Shown in pieces: positions 42,471-52,155 of a stretch of DNA of 64,000 nt; positions within the stretch are counted from its first letter, which is position 1, and every line of letters begins with the position of its first letter. The notes under the pieces are model-generated. The model searched no databases, was not told the origin of the DNA, and saw nothing but the letters and a program-made list of their open reading frames with translations. This DNA comes from Prevotella sp. E13-27 (GTDB lineage Bacteria > Bacteroidota > Bacteroidia > Bacteroidales > Bacteroidaceae), in the NCBI RefSeq assembly GCF_023217965.1, contig NZ_JALPSC010000002.1, positions 1,488,001-1,552,000 of the forward strand, given 5' to 3'. A program made the translations under genes and the position numbers.

Positions 42471-44663
42471 ATGGCAAACAACTTAAGATTTCAGGTAGTT
42501 GAAGAGGCCTTCAAGAAAAGAGCACTTGACGTGCAGGCCCCAAGTGAGAGACCATCAGAATACTTTGGCAAGTATGTGTTTAACCGTGAGAAAATGTACA
42601 AGTACCTGCCAAAGGACGTTTACGACAAGCTTATCGATGTTATTGACAACGGTGCACGACTGGACCGTTCGATAGCCGATGCAGTGGCTGCTGGCATGAA
42701 GCAGTGGGCAACAGAAATGGGATGCACCCACTACACACACTGGTTCCAGCCTCTGACAGAGGGAACGGCAGAGAAACACGACGCCTTCGTGGAACACGAC
42801 GGAAAGGGAGGCATGATGGAGAAGTTCAGTGGCAAGCTGCTCGTACAGCAGGAGCCCGACGCCTCATCGTTCCCCAACGGAGGCATACGTAACACGTTCG
42901 AGGCGCGAGGCTATTCAGCATGGGATCCCACATCGCCAGTGTTCATCATTGACGACACACTTTGTATTCCCACCATATTTATTTCATATACGGGCGAAGC
43001 GCTTGACTACAAGGCTCCGCTGCTGCGTGCGCTCCACGCCGTAGGAAAGGCTGCAACGGATGTATGCAAGTTCTTCTACGACGATGTTAAGAAGGTGCAG
43101 GTGAACCTGGGCTGGGAGCAGGAGTACTTCCTCGTGGACGAGGGGCTCTACTCTGCCCGACCCGACCTGATGCTGACAGGTCGCACGCTGATGGGACACG
43201 AGAGCGCAAAGAACCAGCAGATGGACGACCACTATTTCGGAACCATACCCGACCGTGTGCAGGCATTCATGAAGGATCTGGAGATTCAGGCTCTCGAACT
43301 GTCGATACCGTGTAAGACGCGCCACAACGAGGTGGCTCCGAACCAGTTTGAGCTGGCACCTATATTCGAGGAGTGCAACCTTGCCGTTGACCATAACATG
43401 CTGCTCATGTCGCTCATGAAGAAAGTGGCTCGCAAGCACGGCTTCCGTGTGCTGCTCCACGAGAAGCCTTTCGAGGGAATAAACGGCAGCGGCAAGCACA
43501 ACAACTGGAGTCTTTCTACCGATACCGGCGTACTGCTCCACGCACCTGGCACCACTCCAGAGGAGAACCTGCGCTTCATAACATTCATCGTGGAGACGCT
43601 GATGGCCGTGTATCATCACAACGGACTGCTGAAGGCATCGATAATGAGCGCCACAAACGCTCACCGTCTGGGCGGCAACGAGGCTCCTCCATCAATAATA
43701 TCCAGCTTCCTGGGAACACAGCTTACAGAGCTGCTGGACCACATTGAGCAGAGCGACAAGAACGAGCTGTTCAACCTGAAGGGTAAGCAGGGCATGGAGA
43801 TAGACATACCACAGATTCCAGACCTCATTGTTGACAACACCGACCGCAACCGAACATCGCCATTTGCATTCACGGGTAACCGCTTCGAGTTCCGTGCTCC
43901 TGGATCAAGTGTAAACTGCGCCTCGGCAATGATAGCTCTTAACGCAGCTATGGCAGAGGCCCTGCAGTCATTCAAACAGCGCGTGGACAAGCGTATTGCC
44001 AAAGGCGAGAACAAGATAAGCGCCATTCTGCAGATACTGAAGGACGACATAAAGACCTGCAAGCCTGTGCGCTTCGACGGCAATGGCTATTCTGACGAAT
44101 GGGTGAAGGAAGCCGCAAAGCGCGGACTGGACGTGGAGAAGTCGTGCCCAATAATCTTTGAGCACTACCTTGACAAGGAATCGGTGAAGATGTTTGAAAG
44201 CACCAAGGTTATGAACCGCAAGGAGCTTGAGGCACGCAACGAGGTGAAATGGGAGATGTATGTGAAGACTGTACAGATAGAGGCACGCGTCTTGGGCGAC
44301 CTCGCCATGAACCACATCATACCCGTAGCTACTCACTATCAGAGCCAGCTCATCAAGAACGTGCAGGGCATGAAGAGTGTGTTCACGGAAGACAAGGCCA
44401 ACCGTCTGTCGGCACGTAACATGAAGCTCATAGAAGAGATTGCCGAGCGCACAGAGCGCATTGAACAGCTCGTGGAAGAACTGACCGATGCCCGCAGAGT
44501 GGCAAACCGCACGAAAGACATTCATCAGCGCGCCATACAATATCATGACACGGTGTGTCCGCACATGGAAGCCATTCGCGACGAGGCCGATCATCTGGAG
44601 ATGATTGTCGAGGACGGACTGTGGACTCTGCCGAAGTACAGAGAGCTACTTTTCATAAGATAA
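42471..44663 (+). CDS. glnN: Glutamine synthetase type III
   Basis: 730 aa, the length of GSIII, far longer than GlnA. Makes glutamine from glutamate, ammonia and ATP. Family segments: FQPLTEGTAEKHDAF, KFSGKLLVQQEPDASSFPNG, LGWEQEYFLVDE (metal Glu), RHNEVAPNQFELAPIFEECN, GINGSGKHNNWSLSTDTG (shown as landmark), NRTSPFAFTGNRFEFRAPGS. The C-terminal 150 residues form a coiled segment (LIEEIAERTERIEQLVEELT). ATG 42471 chosen because the promoter ends at 42450; the frame to 42396 is not translated. Confidence 0.96.
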   Translation: MANNLRFQVVEEAFKKRALDVQAPSERPSEYFGKYVFNREKMYKYLPKDVYDKLIDVIDNGARLDRSIADAVAAGMKQWATEMGCTHYTHWFQPLTEGTAEKHDAFVEHDGKGGMMEKFSGKLLVQQEPDASSFPNGGIRNTFEARGYSAWDPTSPVFIIDDTLCIPTIFISYTGEALDYKAPLLRALHAVGKAATDVCKFFYDDVKKVQVNLGWEQEYFLVDEGLYSARPDLMLTGRTLMGHESAKNQQMDDHYFGTIPDRVQAFMKDLEIQALELSIPCKTRHNEVAPNQFELAPIFEECNLAVDHNMLLMSLMKKVARKHGFRVLLHEKPFEGINGSGKHNNWSLSTDTGVLLHAPGTTPEENLRFITFIVETLMAVYHHNGLLKASIMSATNAHRLGGNEAPPSIISSFLGTQLTELLDHIEQSDKNELFNLKGKQGMEIDIPQIPDLIVDNTDRNRTSPFAFTGNRFEFRAPGSSVNCASAMIALNAAMAEALQSFKQRVDKRIAKGENKISAILQILKDDIKTCKPVRFDGNGYSDEWVKEAAKRGLDVEKSCPIIFEHYLDKESVKMFESTKVMNRKELEARNEVKWEMYVKTVQIEARVLGDLAMNHIIPVATHYQSQLIKNVQGMKSVFTEDKANRLSARNMKLIEEIAERTERIEQLVEELTDARRVANRTKDIHQRAIQYHDTVCPHMEAIRDEADHLEMIVEDGLWTLPKYRELLFIR

Positions 44664-44684
44664 CAAAAAATGTTGGCTGAAAAT

Positions 44685-44715
44685 TTTGAGCGTAACAATT
44701 AATTTACTATTTTTG
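44685..44715 (+). promoter_or_regulatory. Promoter of the secreted protein gene
   Basis: TTTG (44685-44688), 19 bp, TATTTTTG (44708-44715), leaving a leader of about 50 nt before ATG 44771. Confidence 0.7.
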
Positions 44716-44770
44716 CAACATCAAGTTTTCATGCAATAAACAAACCACAAACTATAAAACAGTTATCATT

Positions 44771-45547
44771 ATGAAGAAGTTCTACATTATTGCCCTGACT
44801 GCTGCACTTTCACTGACAGCAAGTGCACAGAAGAAGTTGTATGTAAGCACATACAACGGAACAAATGTTGAGAAGTATGACGGCACCATCTGTGATGTAA
44901 CCGTAAACCGCTACATGTTTACAGGATGGAACACCGTGGCACTGCCTTTCGACGTAACTGAGGAAGAACTTAATGAGACCTTCGGCAACGACTGCCGACT
45001 GGAGAAGCTTGTCAGCGTGGAGAATGTTGGCAACGACATCCAGCTGAACTTCCAGGACTGCAAGGCAGAAGGCATGACAGCTAACATGCCATACATACTC
45101 TATTTCACAGGAGAGCCATGCAACAAAACCCTGACGAAGGAAGCATGCGTCAAAGGCGGACAGGCTGCGATAGCACTTACCACACAGCGCGGCGAGAGCG
45201 TAGTGATGAGCGGTGTGCAGGCAAAGACAGCTGGCATCGGTTTCTGGGGCATTCTGGCAAAAGACAATGCAGAGGCTAAGTTTGCAAAGGTTGACGGCTC
45301 GCTGAGCGGCTTCCTTGCAACACGCTGCTACATTCAGCTTCAGTCAGAGACTGCTTCACGCCTCATAACAAACCACGTGGCAGCTGGCGAGACAACAAGC
45401 ATCAACGCTATTGCAAAGAACGGCGAGAAGGTTGACGTGTTCACACTGGGCGGACAGAAGGTTGCTGCCGGCATCAATGCAAATGCAGTGAACTCTCTGC
45501 AGCCAGGCATCTATGTTGTAAAAGGACAGAAGGTATTGGTAAAATAA
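44771..45547 (+). CDS. Secreted protein with sorting-type C-terminal tail
   Basis: 258 aa. Signal peptide cut after TASAQ (about 20). The central part (VTVNRYMFTGWNTVALPFDV, MTANMPYILYFTGE) matches a beta-rich domain frequent in Prevotella secreted proteins, without known activity. The last 45 residues (VDVFTLGGQKVAAGINANAV, LQPGIYVVKGQKVLVK) are a type IX sorting-like tail, pointing to surface display. Monocistronic, with a shared hairpin behind it. Confidence 0.75.
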   Translation: MKKFYIIALTAALSLTASAQKKLYVSTYNGTNVEKYDGTICDVTVNRYMFTGWNTVALPFDVTEEELNETFGNDCRLEKLVSVENVGNDIQLNFQDCKAEGMTANMPYILYFTGEPCNKTLTKEACVKGGQAAIALTTQRGESVVMSGVQAKTAGIGFWGILAKDNAEAKFAKVDGSLSGFLATRCYIQLQSETASRLITNHVAAGETTSINAIAKNGEKVDVFTLGGQKVAAGINANAVNSLQPGIYVVKGQKVLVK

Positions 45548-45551
45548 AAAA

Positions 45552-45585
45552 TTAGTGAAGTGTGCTTACTGCAACACTTCACTAA
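45552..45585 (-). terminator. Hairpin formed partly by the last codons of pyk
   Basis: TTAGTGAAGTGT (45552-45563) pairs perfectly with ACACTTCACTAA (45574-45585). In the pyk direction it is followed by a T-rich run (45541-45551). The pyk stop (45566-45568) lies in the loop, so the final sense codons make one arm. Confidence 0.8.
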
Positions 45586-46966
45586 CATCATTTATCTCGA
45601 GCGACTTAGAGTCGCCTTCCCTACCACTCAGACAGGCTATCTTATCACCATCGGTAAGATAGCCTTTTTGTCGGAGCATACGGACAGCCGCACGGAACAG
45701 CTCCTCACGTGATATCTGCTCTTTCTGATAGACAGGTATCACACCATAGGACAACGCCAGCTCGCGCTGCAAACGCTCCTTATAACAGATGGCCAACACA
45801 GGATGAGGACCACGGAACGAAGCCAGATGGCGCACGGTGATACCAGTACCTGAGTTACAGATGATGCCCTTGACGCCCAGCTTTTCAGTAGCCTCAATAG
45901 CGCTGTGAGCCAGAAACTCGCGCACATCGCCGCTATTGCTCATCTGAATGACATAGTCGTGAACCTGAATCTTCTCAAGCTCAGCCTGCTCGGCAATAGA
46001 GGCCATAGTCTCAACTGCCTCGACAGGATATTTTCCGCTTGCAGTCTCTCCTGAAAGCATCAAAGCATCGGTGCGTGAATAGATGGCGTTGGCAATATCA
46101 GTCACCTCGGCACGAGTAGGACGAGGGTTCTGTATCATGGAGTGCAGCATCTGCGTAGCCACGATGACAGGTTTCTTAGCCTGCACGCACTTGTGGATAA
46201 TCTTGCGCTGAATACCAGGGATACGCTCAATGGGCACCTCGATGCCCAAGTCACCACGGGCAACCATAATGCCATAGGAGGCCTCGATAATCTCATCAAT
46301 ATTATCAACACCCTCCTGATTCTCAATCTTAGAGATAATCTTAATGTCGGAATTATAGGCATCGAGCAGAGCCTGGACGGCACGCACATCGGCTGCAGAG
46401 CGCACAAAGGAGTGGGCAATAAAATCGATGTCGAGCTCAATGGCGAGCATAATCATCTTACGGTCACGCTCGGTCAGAGCTGGCAAGGCGATATGAACGC
46501 CTGGCACGTTGACACTCTTGTGAGAGCCCAGCACACCGTCGTTCTCTACCCTAGCCACTACCTGAGGTCCATTGATGCCCATGACCTCCATAGACAGAGC
46601 ACCATCGTCAAACAGAACGTGGTCGCCCTCATGGATGTCGGCAGCGAAATCTGAATAAGAGAGATTGATAATGTCGTGAGTGGTGTCCATCTCAGGACGT
46701 CCGAAAATCTTAACCACATCGCCTGCCTTATACTCAATGGGCTGTTCGCACCCAGTGGTGCGGATTTCAGGGCCCTTGGTATCAATGAGCAAGCCGATAT
46801 GATGGCTCACGGCACGTGTATTCTTTACTATCTTGCGGATGCCCTCTTCTGGAGCATGCGCTGTGTTCATCCTGACTACATTCATGCCAGCATAAAAAAG
46901 CTTCCTGATAAAATCGGTATCACACCGACGATCGCTGATGCTGGCAACAATCTTTGTTTGCTTCAT
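45566..46966 (-). CDS. pyk: Pyruvate kinase
   Basis: 466 aa; phosphoenolpyruvate plus ADP to pyruvate plus ATP, last step of glycolysis. Landmarks: MNVVRMNTAHA with substrate Arg/Asn, LLIDTKGPEIRTTG, IISKIENQEGVDNIDEII with the catalytic Lys, MVARGDLGIEVP, VIVATQMLHSMIQNPRPTRAE, and DALMLSGETASGKYPVEAV. The C-terminal alpha/beta domain is complete. Monocistronic between convergent and co-directional neighbours; dapA lies 34 bp upstream with respect to transcription. Confidence 0.95.
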   Translation of the reverse strand: MKQTKIVASISDRRCDTDFIRKLFYAGMNVVRMNTAHAPEEGIRKIVKNTRAVSHHIGLLIDTKGPEIRTTGCEQPIEYKAGDVVKIFGRPEMDTTHDIINLSYSDFAADIHEGDHVLFDDGALSMEVMGINGPQVVARVENDGVLGSHKSVNVPGVHIALPALTERDRKMIMLAIELDIDFIAHSFVRSAADVRAVQALLDAYNSDIKIISKIENQEGVDNIDEIIEASYGIMVARGDLGIEVPIERIPGIQRKIIHKCVQAKKPVIVATQMLHSMIQNPRPTRAEVTDIANAIYSRTDALMLSGETASGKYPVEAVETMASIAEQAELEKIQVHDYVIQMSNSGDVREFLAHSAIEATEKLGVKGIICNSGTGITVRHLASFRGPHPVLAICYKERLQRELALSYGVIPVYQKEQISREELFRAAVRMLRQKGYLTDGDKIACLSGREGDSKSLEINDVSEVLQ

Positions 46967-47000
46967 CTATATATATAATAATGTGTATCCTGATTCAGAA

Positions 47001-47888
47001 TCAGATCTTGAGCTCCTTCATGATTTCCGACATACGCTGCAGCGTGGAAATGCGTGTAGGAACAAGTGGCAGACGGAGCACGTTCTCAATGAAGCCCATC
47101 TCGTGGAGCATAGCCTTGACACCGGCGGGGTTGCCATCGACGAAGAGCAATGAGAACAGGTCTGTGAAACGGTGGTGAATCTTGCGAGCTGGGTCGTATT
47201 CGCCACGCATCTGCAAACGAATCATCTTAGAGAACTCCTTAGGAAGGGCATTGCCGATAACTGAGATAACACCTACTGCACCGCAAGATACCATTGGGAA
47301 CGTAAGCGAGTCATCGCCAGAGATGACATCGAAGTCATTGGGTTTGTTCTTTATTATCTCATCGACCTGCTCCAGATTGCCCGAGGCCTCTTTGATGGCA
47401 ACGATGTTCTTGCAATCGCGAGCCAGACGGACAGTGGTGGCTGCCTGTAGGTTCACGCCCGTGCGCCCAGGTACATTATATAATACTACTGGCAGCTTGG
47501 TGGCTGCTGCAATGGCTTTGAAGTGCTGGTAAAGACCTTCCTGAGATGGCTTGTTATAGTATGGGCATACGCTTAGCACACCGTCGATGCCTCGGAAGTC
47601 GCCTTCCTGAAGCTCACGTATCACGGCAGCGGTATTGTTTCCGCCACATCCCATAAGAATGGGCACACGTCCGCGCACACGGTCAACAATAAGATTCTTG
47701 ATTTTCAACTTCTCCTCTGGCGTAAGTGTTGGTGTTTCGCCAGTAGTAGCTAAGATACAGAAAAAGTCGGCTCCGTTATCCAGTTGATAATCTACCAAAC
47801 GCATCAAAGCGTCATAGTCAACTTCGCCATTCGGAAGAAAGGGTGTTATCAGCGCAATGCCAAGCCCTTTGAAAATATTACGTACCAT
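47001..47888 (-). CDS. dapA: 4-hydroxy-tetrahydrodipicolinate synthase
   Basis: 295 aa. Condenses pyruvate with aspartate semialdehyde in the lysine/diaminopimelate pathway. Landmarks: GLGIALITPFLPNGEVDYDA, ILATTGETPTLTPEEK (Thr pair of the active site), VLYNVPGRTG (active Tyr) and IVAIKEASGNLEQV (Schiff-base Lys), then VISGDDSLTFPMVSCGAVGV. Followed by pyk 34 bp downstream, likely one transcript. It has its own -7 element (47911-47918, minus strand). Confidence 0.95.
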   Translation of the reverse strand: MVRNIFKGLGIALITPFLPNGEVDYDALMRLVDYQLDNGADFFCILATTGETPTLTPEEKLKIKNLIVDRVRGRVPILMGCGGNNTAAVIRELQEGDFRGIDGVLSVCPYYNKPSQEGLYQHFKAIAAATKLPVVLYNVPGRTGVNLQAATTVRLARDCKNIVAIKEASGNLEQVDEIIKNKPNDFDVISGDDSLTFPMVSCGAVGVISVIGNALPKEFSKMIRLQMRGEYDPARKIHHRFTDLFSLLFVDGNPAGVKAMLHEMGFIENVLRLPLVPTRISTLQRMSEIMKELKI

Positions 47889-47910
47889 AAGTCTTTGTCT
47901 AATTCGTATG

Positions 47911-48041
47911 CAAAGGTAATGAGAAAAATGAAGAATTGTGAAATATATTAATTAAAAAATTAAAAGAGACTGAAATTGCAAACGATTACATGACATTTTA
48001 CTAATTGTTGTTTCTTCTATTATAGGATTTTCGTACCTTTG
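47911..48041. promoter_or_regulatory. Divergent -7 elements for dapA (minus) and uxuA (plus)
   Basis: TACCTTTG on the minus strand at 47911-47918 (23 bp before dapA) and on the plus strand at 48034-48041 (50 bp before uxuA). Good -33 partners were not found. Confidence 0.55.
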
Positions 48042-48090
48042 CAGGCAGAAAAACAAACTTAAAACGACAAATTCTAATAACAGCTTTTTT

Positions 48091-49344
48091 ATGGAAAGAA
48101 CATGGAGATGGTTTGGCAAGAAGGACAAAATTACTCTTGCACAGTTGAGACAAATCGGTGTTGAAGGTATCGTCACAGCACTTCACGATGTGCCTCTGGG
48201 TGAAGTATGGACTCGAGAGAAGATTCGCGACCTGCGCGAGTACATCGAGAGCTACGGCATGCGCTGGAGCGTAGTAGAGTCGCTACCCGTAGTTGAGACA
48301 ATCAAATATGGAGGTCCTGATCGCGACCACCAGATAGAGGTATATAAGGAGAGCCTGCGCAACCTGGCAGCAGAGGGCATTCACTGCATCTGCTACAACT
48401 TTATGCCCGTACTCGACTGGGCTCGCACCGACTTATTCCACGACAATCCAAACGGTGCAACAAACCTGTACTTCAACTATGCCGAATTTGCTTATTTCGA
48501 CATCTATATCCTGAAGCGTCCAGGCGCTCGCGAGGAATGGGAGAAGTTCCAGTTCCCCGAGGGTTGGGGCAAGGGTCGTAGCGTAATCGCCGAGTGCGAC
48601 GAGCTGGCTAAGACCATGACTCCTGAGAAGGACCACAAACTGGTTGAGAACATCGTAATCAAGACTCAGGGATTCGTAAGCGGTAACTTCAGCGAGAACG
48701 ACGAGGCTCCAGTACAGAAGTTCCGCGAGTTCCTCGATCTGTATAAGGGCATCGACAAGGCTAAGCTGCGTGCCAACATGAAGTACTTCCTCGAGGCTAT
48801 CATGCCTGTTTGCGAGGAGTGCAACATGAACATGTGTGTTCACCCCGACGATCCCCCTATCGAGATTCTCGGATTGCCACGCATCGTACGTACTGAGGAG
48901 GATATCCAGTGGTTCCTGGATGCTGTGCCCAACAAGCATAACGGTCTGACATTCTGTGCTGGTTCTTTGAGTGCTGGTGCATATAACAATGTGGTTGAGT
49001 TGGCCAAGAAGTTTGCTTCTCGCACACACTTTGTTCACCTGCGTTCATGCCACATCTTCCCCAATGGCGACTTCACTGAGGCCTCTCACCTGGGTGGTCG
49101 TGCCGACCTGATCGAGCTGTGCCGTATCTTCGAGAAGGAGAACCCAGAGTTGCCAATGCGTGTAGATCACGGTATGACATTTACCGATGAACCTGGAGGT
49201 ATCATGGACGAGAGCAGTCACGGTCACAATGCCGGTTACACCCTCTTGGGTCGTATGTTCGCCCTCGGTCAGGTACAGGGTATCCTCGCCACCGTTGATC
49301 GCGAATTAGGCATCGAATACAAACAGCCAGGATTCTTTGATTAA
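48091..49344 (+). CDS. uxuA: Mannonate dehydratase
   Basis: 417 aa. Dehydrates D-mannonate to 2-keto-3-deoxygluconate in hexuronate breakdown. Landmarks: TWRWFGKKDKITLAQLRQIG, GIVTALHDVPLGEVW, ESLPVVETIKYG, MNMCVHPDDPP (metal Cys/His), LTFCAGSLSAGAYNN, THFVHLRSCHIFPNGDFTEA and VDHGMTFTD. With the reductase gene behind it, this forms the fructuronate-mannonate-KDG branch; the KDG kinase and aldolase are not in the window. Confidence 0.95.
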   Translation: MERTWRWFGKKDKITLAQLRQIGVEGIVTALHDVPLGEVWTREKIRDLREYIESYGMRWSVVESLPVVETIKYGGPDRDHQIEVYKESLRNLAAEGIHCICYNFMPVLDWARTDLFHDNPNGATNLYFNYAEFAYFDIYILKRPGAREEWEKFQFPEGWGKGRSVIAECDELAKTMTPEKDHKLVENIVIKTQGFVSGNFSENDEAPVQKFREFLDLYKGIDKAKLRANMKYFLEAIMPVCEECNMNMCVHPDDPPIEILGLPRIVRTEEDIQWFLDAVPNKHNGLTFCAGSLSAGAYNNVVELAKKFASRTHFVHLRSCHIFPNGDFTEASHLGGRADLIELCRIFEKENPELPMRVDHGMTFTDEPGGIMDESSHGHNAGYTLLGRMFALGQVQGILATVDRELGIEYKQPGFFD

Positions 49345-49359
49345 AAAAGCCTACCCCAC

Positions 49360-49379
49360 CCCCTCCCAAAGAGGAGGGG
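49360..49379 (+). terminator. Hairpin between uxuA and uxuB
   Basis: CCCCTCC (49360-49366), loop of 6, GGAGGGG (49373-49379), followed by CTTTAAAAA. It may attenuate or trim the transcript between the two genes. Confidence 0.5.
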
Positions 49380-49411
49380 CTTTAAAAACAGATAACAAAA
49401 CAACAACAATT

Positions 49412-50998
49412 ATGAAACTCAACGATATACTTAGCGGCCAGTTCAATGCCGCAGAATGGGAAGCCAAAGGCTACCAGCTTCCTAAGTTCGATATCAAGGC
49501 CGTTCGCGAGAAGACAGCCAAGGAACCCACATGGGTACACTTCGGTGGTGGAAACATCTTCCGCGCTTTCCCTGCTGCCATCCTGAACGACGCCCTGAAC
49601 ACAGGTAAATACGATCGTGGTGTAATCGTAGCCGAGACTTTCGACTTCGAGGTTATCGACAAGGCTTATGCTCCATACAACAACCTCTCGCTTTGCGTGA
49701 ACCTCTGCTCAGACGGTTCTATCGAGAAGAAGGTTATCGCCAGCGTGACCGAAGCCCTGAAGGCTGACCCACAGTTTGAGGATTGGAACCGTCTGGTAGA
49801 AATCTTCAAGAACCCAAGTCTGCAGATGATTTCGTTCACCATCACCGAGAAGGGTTACACCTACAACGAGGCCGATCTGGCTCGCGGACTGAAACCCGTA
49901 TTCGCTATGGGTAAGGTTTGCGCCCTGCTGCTTGAGCGTTTCAACGCAGGACAGTTGCCACTTACCGTTCAGAGCATGGACAACTGCTCGCACAATGGCG
50001 ATAAGGTAAAGGCTGGCGTATTTGCCTATGCCGAGCGCTGGGTGAAGGACGGACTGGTACCTGCCGCTTTCCTCGACTATCTGAAGGATGAGAAGAAGAT
50101 TACCTTCCCTTGGTCGATGATTGATAAGATTACCCCTCGCCCACACGAGAAGGTAAAGGAGATGCTGGCTGCTGATGGTTTCGACGACAACAACTACATC
50201 GAGACCGAGAAGCACACCTTCACAGCTCCATTCGTAAATGCCGAAGAAGTGCAGTATCTCGTAATAGAGGACAACTATACCAACGGTCGCCCACCATTGG
50301 ATCTGGGTGGCGCACTCTACACCACTCGCGAAACTGTAGATAAGGTAGAGACCATGAAGGTTACTACCTGTCTGAACCCTCTGCACACAGCTATGAGTAT
50401 CTATGGTTGCATGCTGGGCTACACTCTGATTTCTGCCGAGATGGCCGATGAGGACTTGCGTCCATTCGTTCAGAAGTTGGGCTATATCGAGGCAATGCCT
50501 GTAGTAGTTGATCCAGGCGTACTGAACCCCTACGAGTTTATCGGCGCTGTTATCAATCGTCGTCTGCCTAACCCATTCATGCCCGATGCTCCTCAGCGTA
50601 TCGCTATGGATACCAGCCAGAAGCTGCCTATCCGCTTCGGTGAGACACTGAAGAAGTACATCGCTCGCGGACTTGATAAGAGCAATCTGGTACTCATCCC
50701 ACTCACACTGGCAGGTTACGCCCGCTACCTGAAGGGTATCAAGGATGATGGTACAGCATTCGATTGTTCACCCGACCCAATGCTCGAGGAACTGCAGGCT
50801 ATCGTAGCTCCTCTGGAGATTGGCAAGGCCAATCAGGACTGGAGCCCACTGAAGAAGCTCTACAGCCGCAAGGATGTATTCGGACTCGACCTCTACGAGG
50901 CTGGTCTGGGCGAGCAGATTGAGGGAATGGTTAAGGAACTGTTTGCTGGCAACGGTGCCGTTCGTAGCACTCTGCACAAATATGTTTCTGCACGCTAA
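49412..50998 (+). CDS. uxuB: Fructuronate reductase (mannitol dehydrogenase family)
   Basis: 528 aa from ATG 49412; the frame from 49337 would begin inside uxuA and cross the intergenic hairpin. Long-chain mannitol dehydrogenase family: an N-terminal Rossmann segment (VHFGGGNIFRAFPAAIL), the mid-region FPWSMIDKITPRPHEKV, and the catalytic TCLNPLHTAMSIYGCMLGY with the family Lys replaced by His-containing context as in uronate-type members. Reduces D-fructuronate to D-mannonate with NADH. Specificity is inferred from uxuA next to it; tagaturonate is the alternative substrate. Confidence 0.85.
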   Translation: MKLNDILSGQFNAAEWEAKGYQLPKFDIKAVREKTAKEPTWVHFGGGNIFRAFPAAILNDALNTGKYDRGVIVAETFDFEVIDKAYAPYNNLSLCVNLCSDGSIEKKVIASVTEALKADPQFEDWNRLVEIFKNPSLQMISFTITEKGYTYNEADLARGLKPVFAMGKVCALLLERFNAGQLPLTVQSMDNCSHNGDKVKAGVFAYAERWVKDGLVPAAFLDYLKDEKKITFPWSMIDKITPRPHEKVKEMLAADGFDDNNYIETEKHTFTAPFVNAEEVQYLVIEDNYTNGRPPLDLGGALYTTRETVDKVETMKVTTCLNPLHTAMSIYGCMLGYTLISAEMADEDLRPFVQKLGYIEAMPVVVDPGVLNPYEFIGAVINRRLPNPFMPDAPQRIAMDTSQKLPIRFGETLKKYIARGLDKSNLVLIPLTLAGYARYLKGIKDDGTAFDCSPDPMLEELQAIVAPLEIGKANQDWSPLKKLYSRKDVFGLDLYEAGLGEQIEGMVKELFAGNGAVRSTLHKYVSAR

Positions 50999-51029
50999 AG
51001 CAACCAAGCAGAAAAGTGTTTAAACAAAA

Positions 51030-51062
51030 AAGTCGAGGGCAGTGTTACACCGTCCTCGACTT
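51030..51062 (+). terminator. Hairpin terminator after uxuB
   Basis: AAGTCGAGG (51030-51038) pairs with CCTCGACTT (51054-51062). On the minus strand the same hairpin is followed by TTTTTTG, so it can serve both directions. Confidence 0.7.
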
Positions 51063-51087
51063 ATTGTATAAAGTAAATTTCTTAACG

Positions 51088-52047
51088 TTACAGCTTAACA
51101 GAGCTAATATCTACAAATCCGTTAATGATTGCATAGATGGTCAGTCCTGCAGGCGAATGTATCTGAAGCTTGCGCGCAATATTACGACGGTGAGTGATGA
51201 CGGTATTCACCGAGATACACAGATGGTCGGCAATCTCCTTGTTAGACATGCCCTGAACCAGTGATACGATGACATCCTTCTCACGATCAGAGAGTGCCTC
51301 AGAGCTCTGACCAGCTCCTTTAAACACCATATCACTTATATTCCTTGTCACATCACTCTGCTTAACAAGCTTCTCAAGACGACGTATTGCCGGTACGAAG
51401 ATATGATCCTCTACCATGGAGTGCTGGCGAAGCCACTCCTCGTTATCATAGATGTCATGCAACGTGGCAGTCAACATATTGTTATGAAGTCCGTCGGTGG
51501 GCAGATACTTAATAATGAGTAGCTTCAATTCACGCAGTTTCTTGTCGGCCTCGCGATGATGCTTGGAGAAAGTCTCAATGCTATACTCGCCAGAAGGTCT
51601 TCCGTCAATAAGTGACTGAACATAAGGGAAGAGAGTCTTCTGCTCATACTGCATGTGACGGCGAATCTCGTGAGAATAGTCATCATAGAAGCGCAGAATC
51701 AATTGACCTAACGAATCATTAGGATTAAGGCTATCGCTAAGCTCACGCTTGATGAATGGCAATTGGAAGTCCAAATAGTAAGCATGGCTCGCCTCCAAGT
51801 AATGCATAAGGGTCGGGACAGACAGCTGCTCGTCACCCTCATACTCTCCACTACCGTTAATAGTAAAGTTTACAACTGCAAGAAAAGTATAAGTGTCAAC
51901 ACCGTTATCCTCGCAAGTCTCCTGCACTGTCTTATCACCAAAGCCAAGACTGATGTCAAAAGAGCCAAGCATCTGAAGCAGGTCGTAATTGTCACGTATG
52001 AGCGTTATCATCTTGTCATCGGCCTCATACATCTTCTGATTCTTCAT
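51088..52047 (-). CDS. LuxR-type regulator with hemerythrin domain
   Basis: 319 aa. The N-terminus (about 1-60; FGDKTVQETCEDNGVDTYTF) resembles the ScdA_N/DUF542 start of iron-centre repair proteins. A four-helix hemerythrin domain follows (about 80-235) with candidate iron ligands in LEASHAYY, YSHEIRRHMQYEQ, FSKHHREADKK and LRQHSMVEDHIF. The end is a GerE/LuxR helix-turn-helix (about 250-319; LSDREKDVIVSLVQGMSNKE, HLCISVNTVITHRRNIARKL). A regulator sensing O2, NO or iron state is likely. -7 TACTTTTG on the minus strand at 52070-52077. Confidence 0.82.
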   Translation of the reverse strand: MKNQKMYEADDKMITLIRDNYDLLQMLGSFDISLGFGDKTVQETCEDNGVDTYTFLAVVNFTINGSGEYEGDEQLSVPTLMHYLEASHAYYLDFQLPFIKRELSDSLNPNDSLGQLILRFYDDYSHEIRRHMQYEQKTLFPYVQSLIDGRPSGEYSIETFSKHHREADKKLRELKLLIIKYLPTDGLHNNMLTATLHDIYDNEEWLRQHSMVEDHIFVPAIRRLEKLVKQSDVTRNISDMVFKGAGQSSEALSDREKDVIVSLVQGMSNKEIADHLCISVNTVITHRRNIARKLQIHSPAGLTIYAIINGFVDISSVKL

Positions 52048-52155
52048 ATATCATCTATTTTTGTTAATGCAAAAGTAGTACTTTTCAGCGAATCATGCAA
52101 TAGTACAAAACAAAATCACCATTTTTGAGTATTACGAAAAAATCATCGCTTTCTT

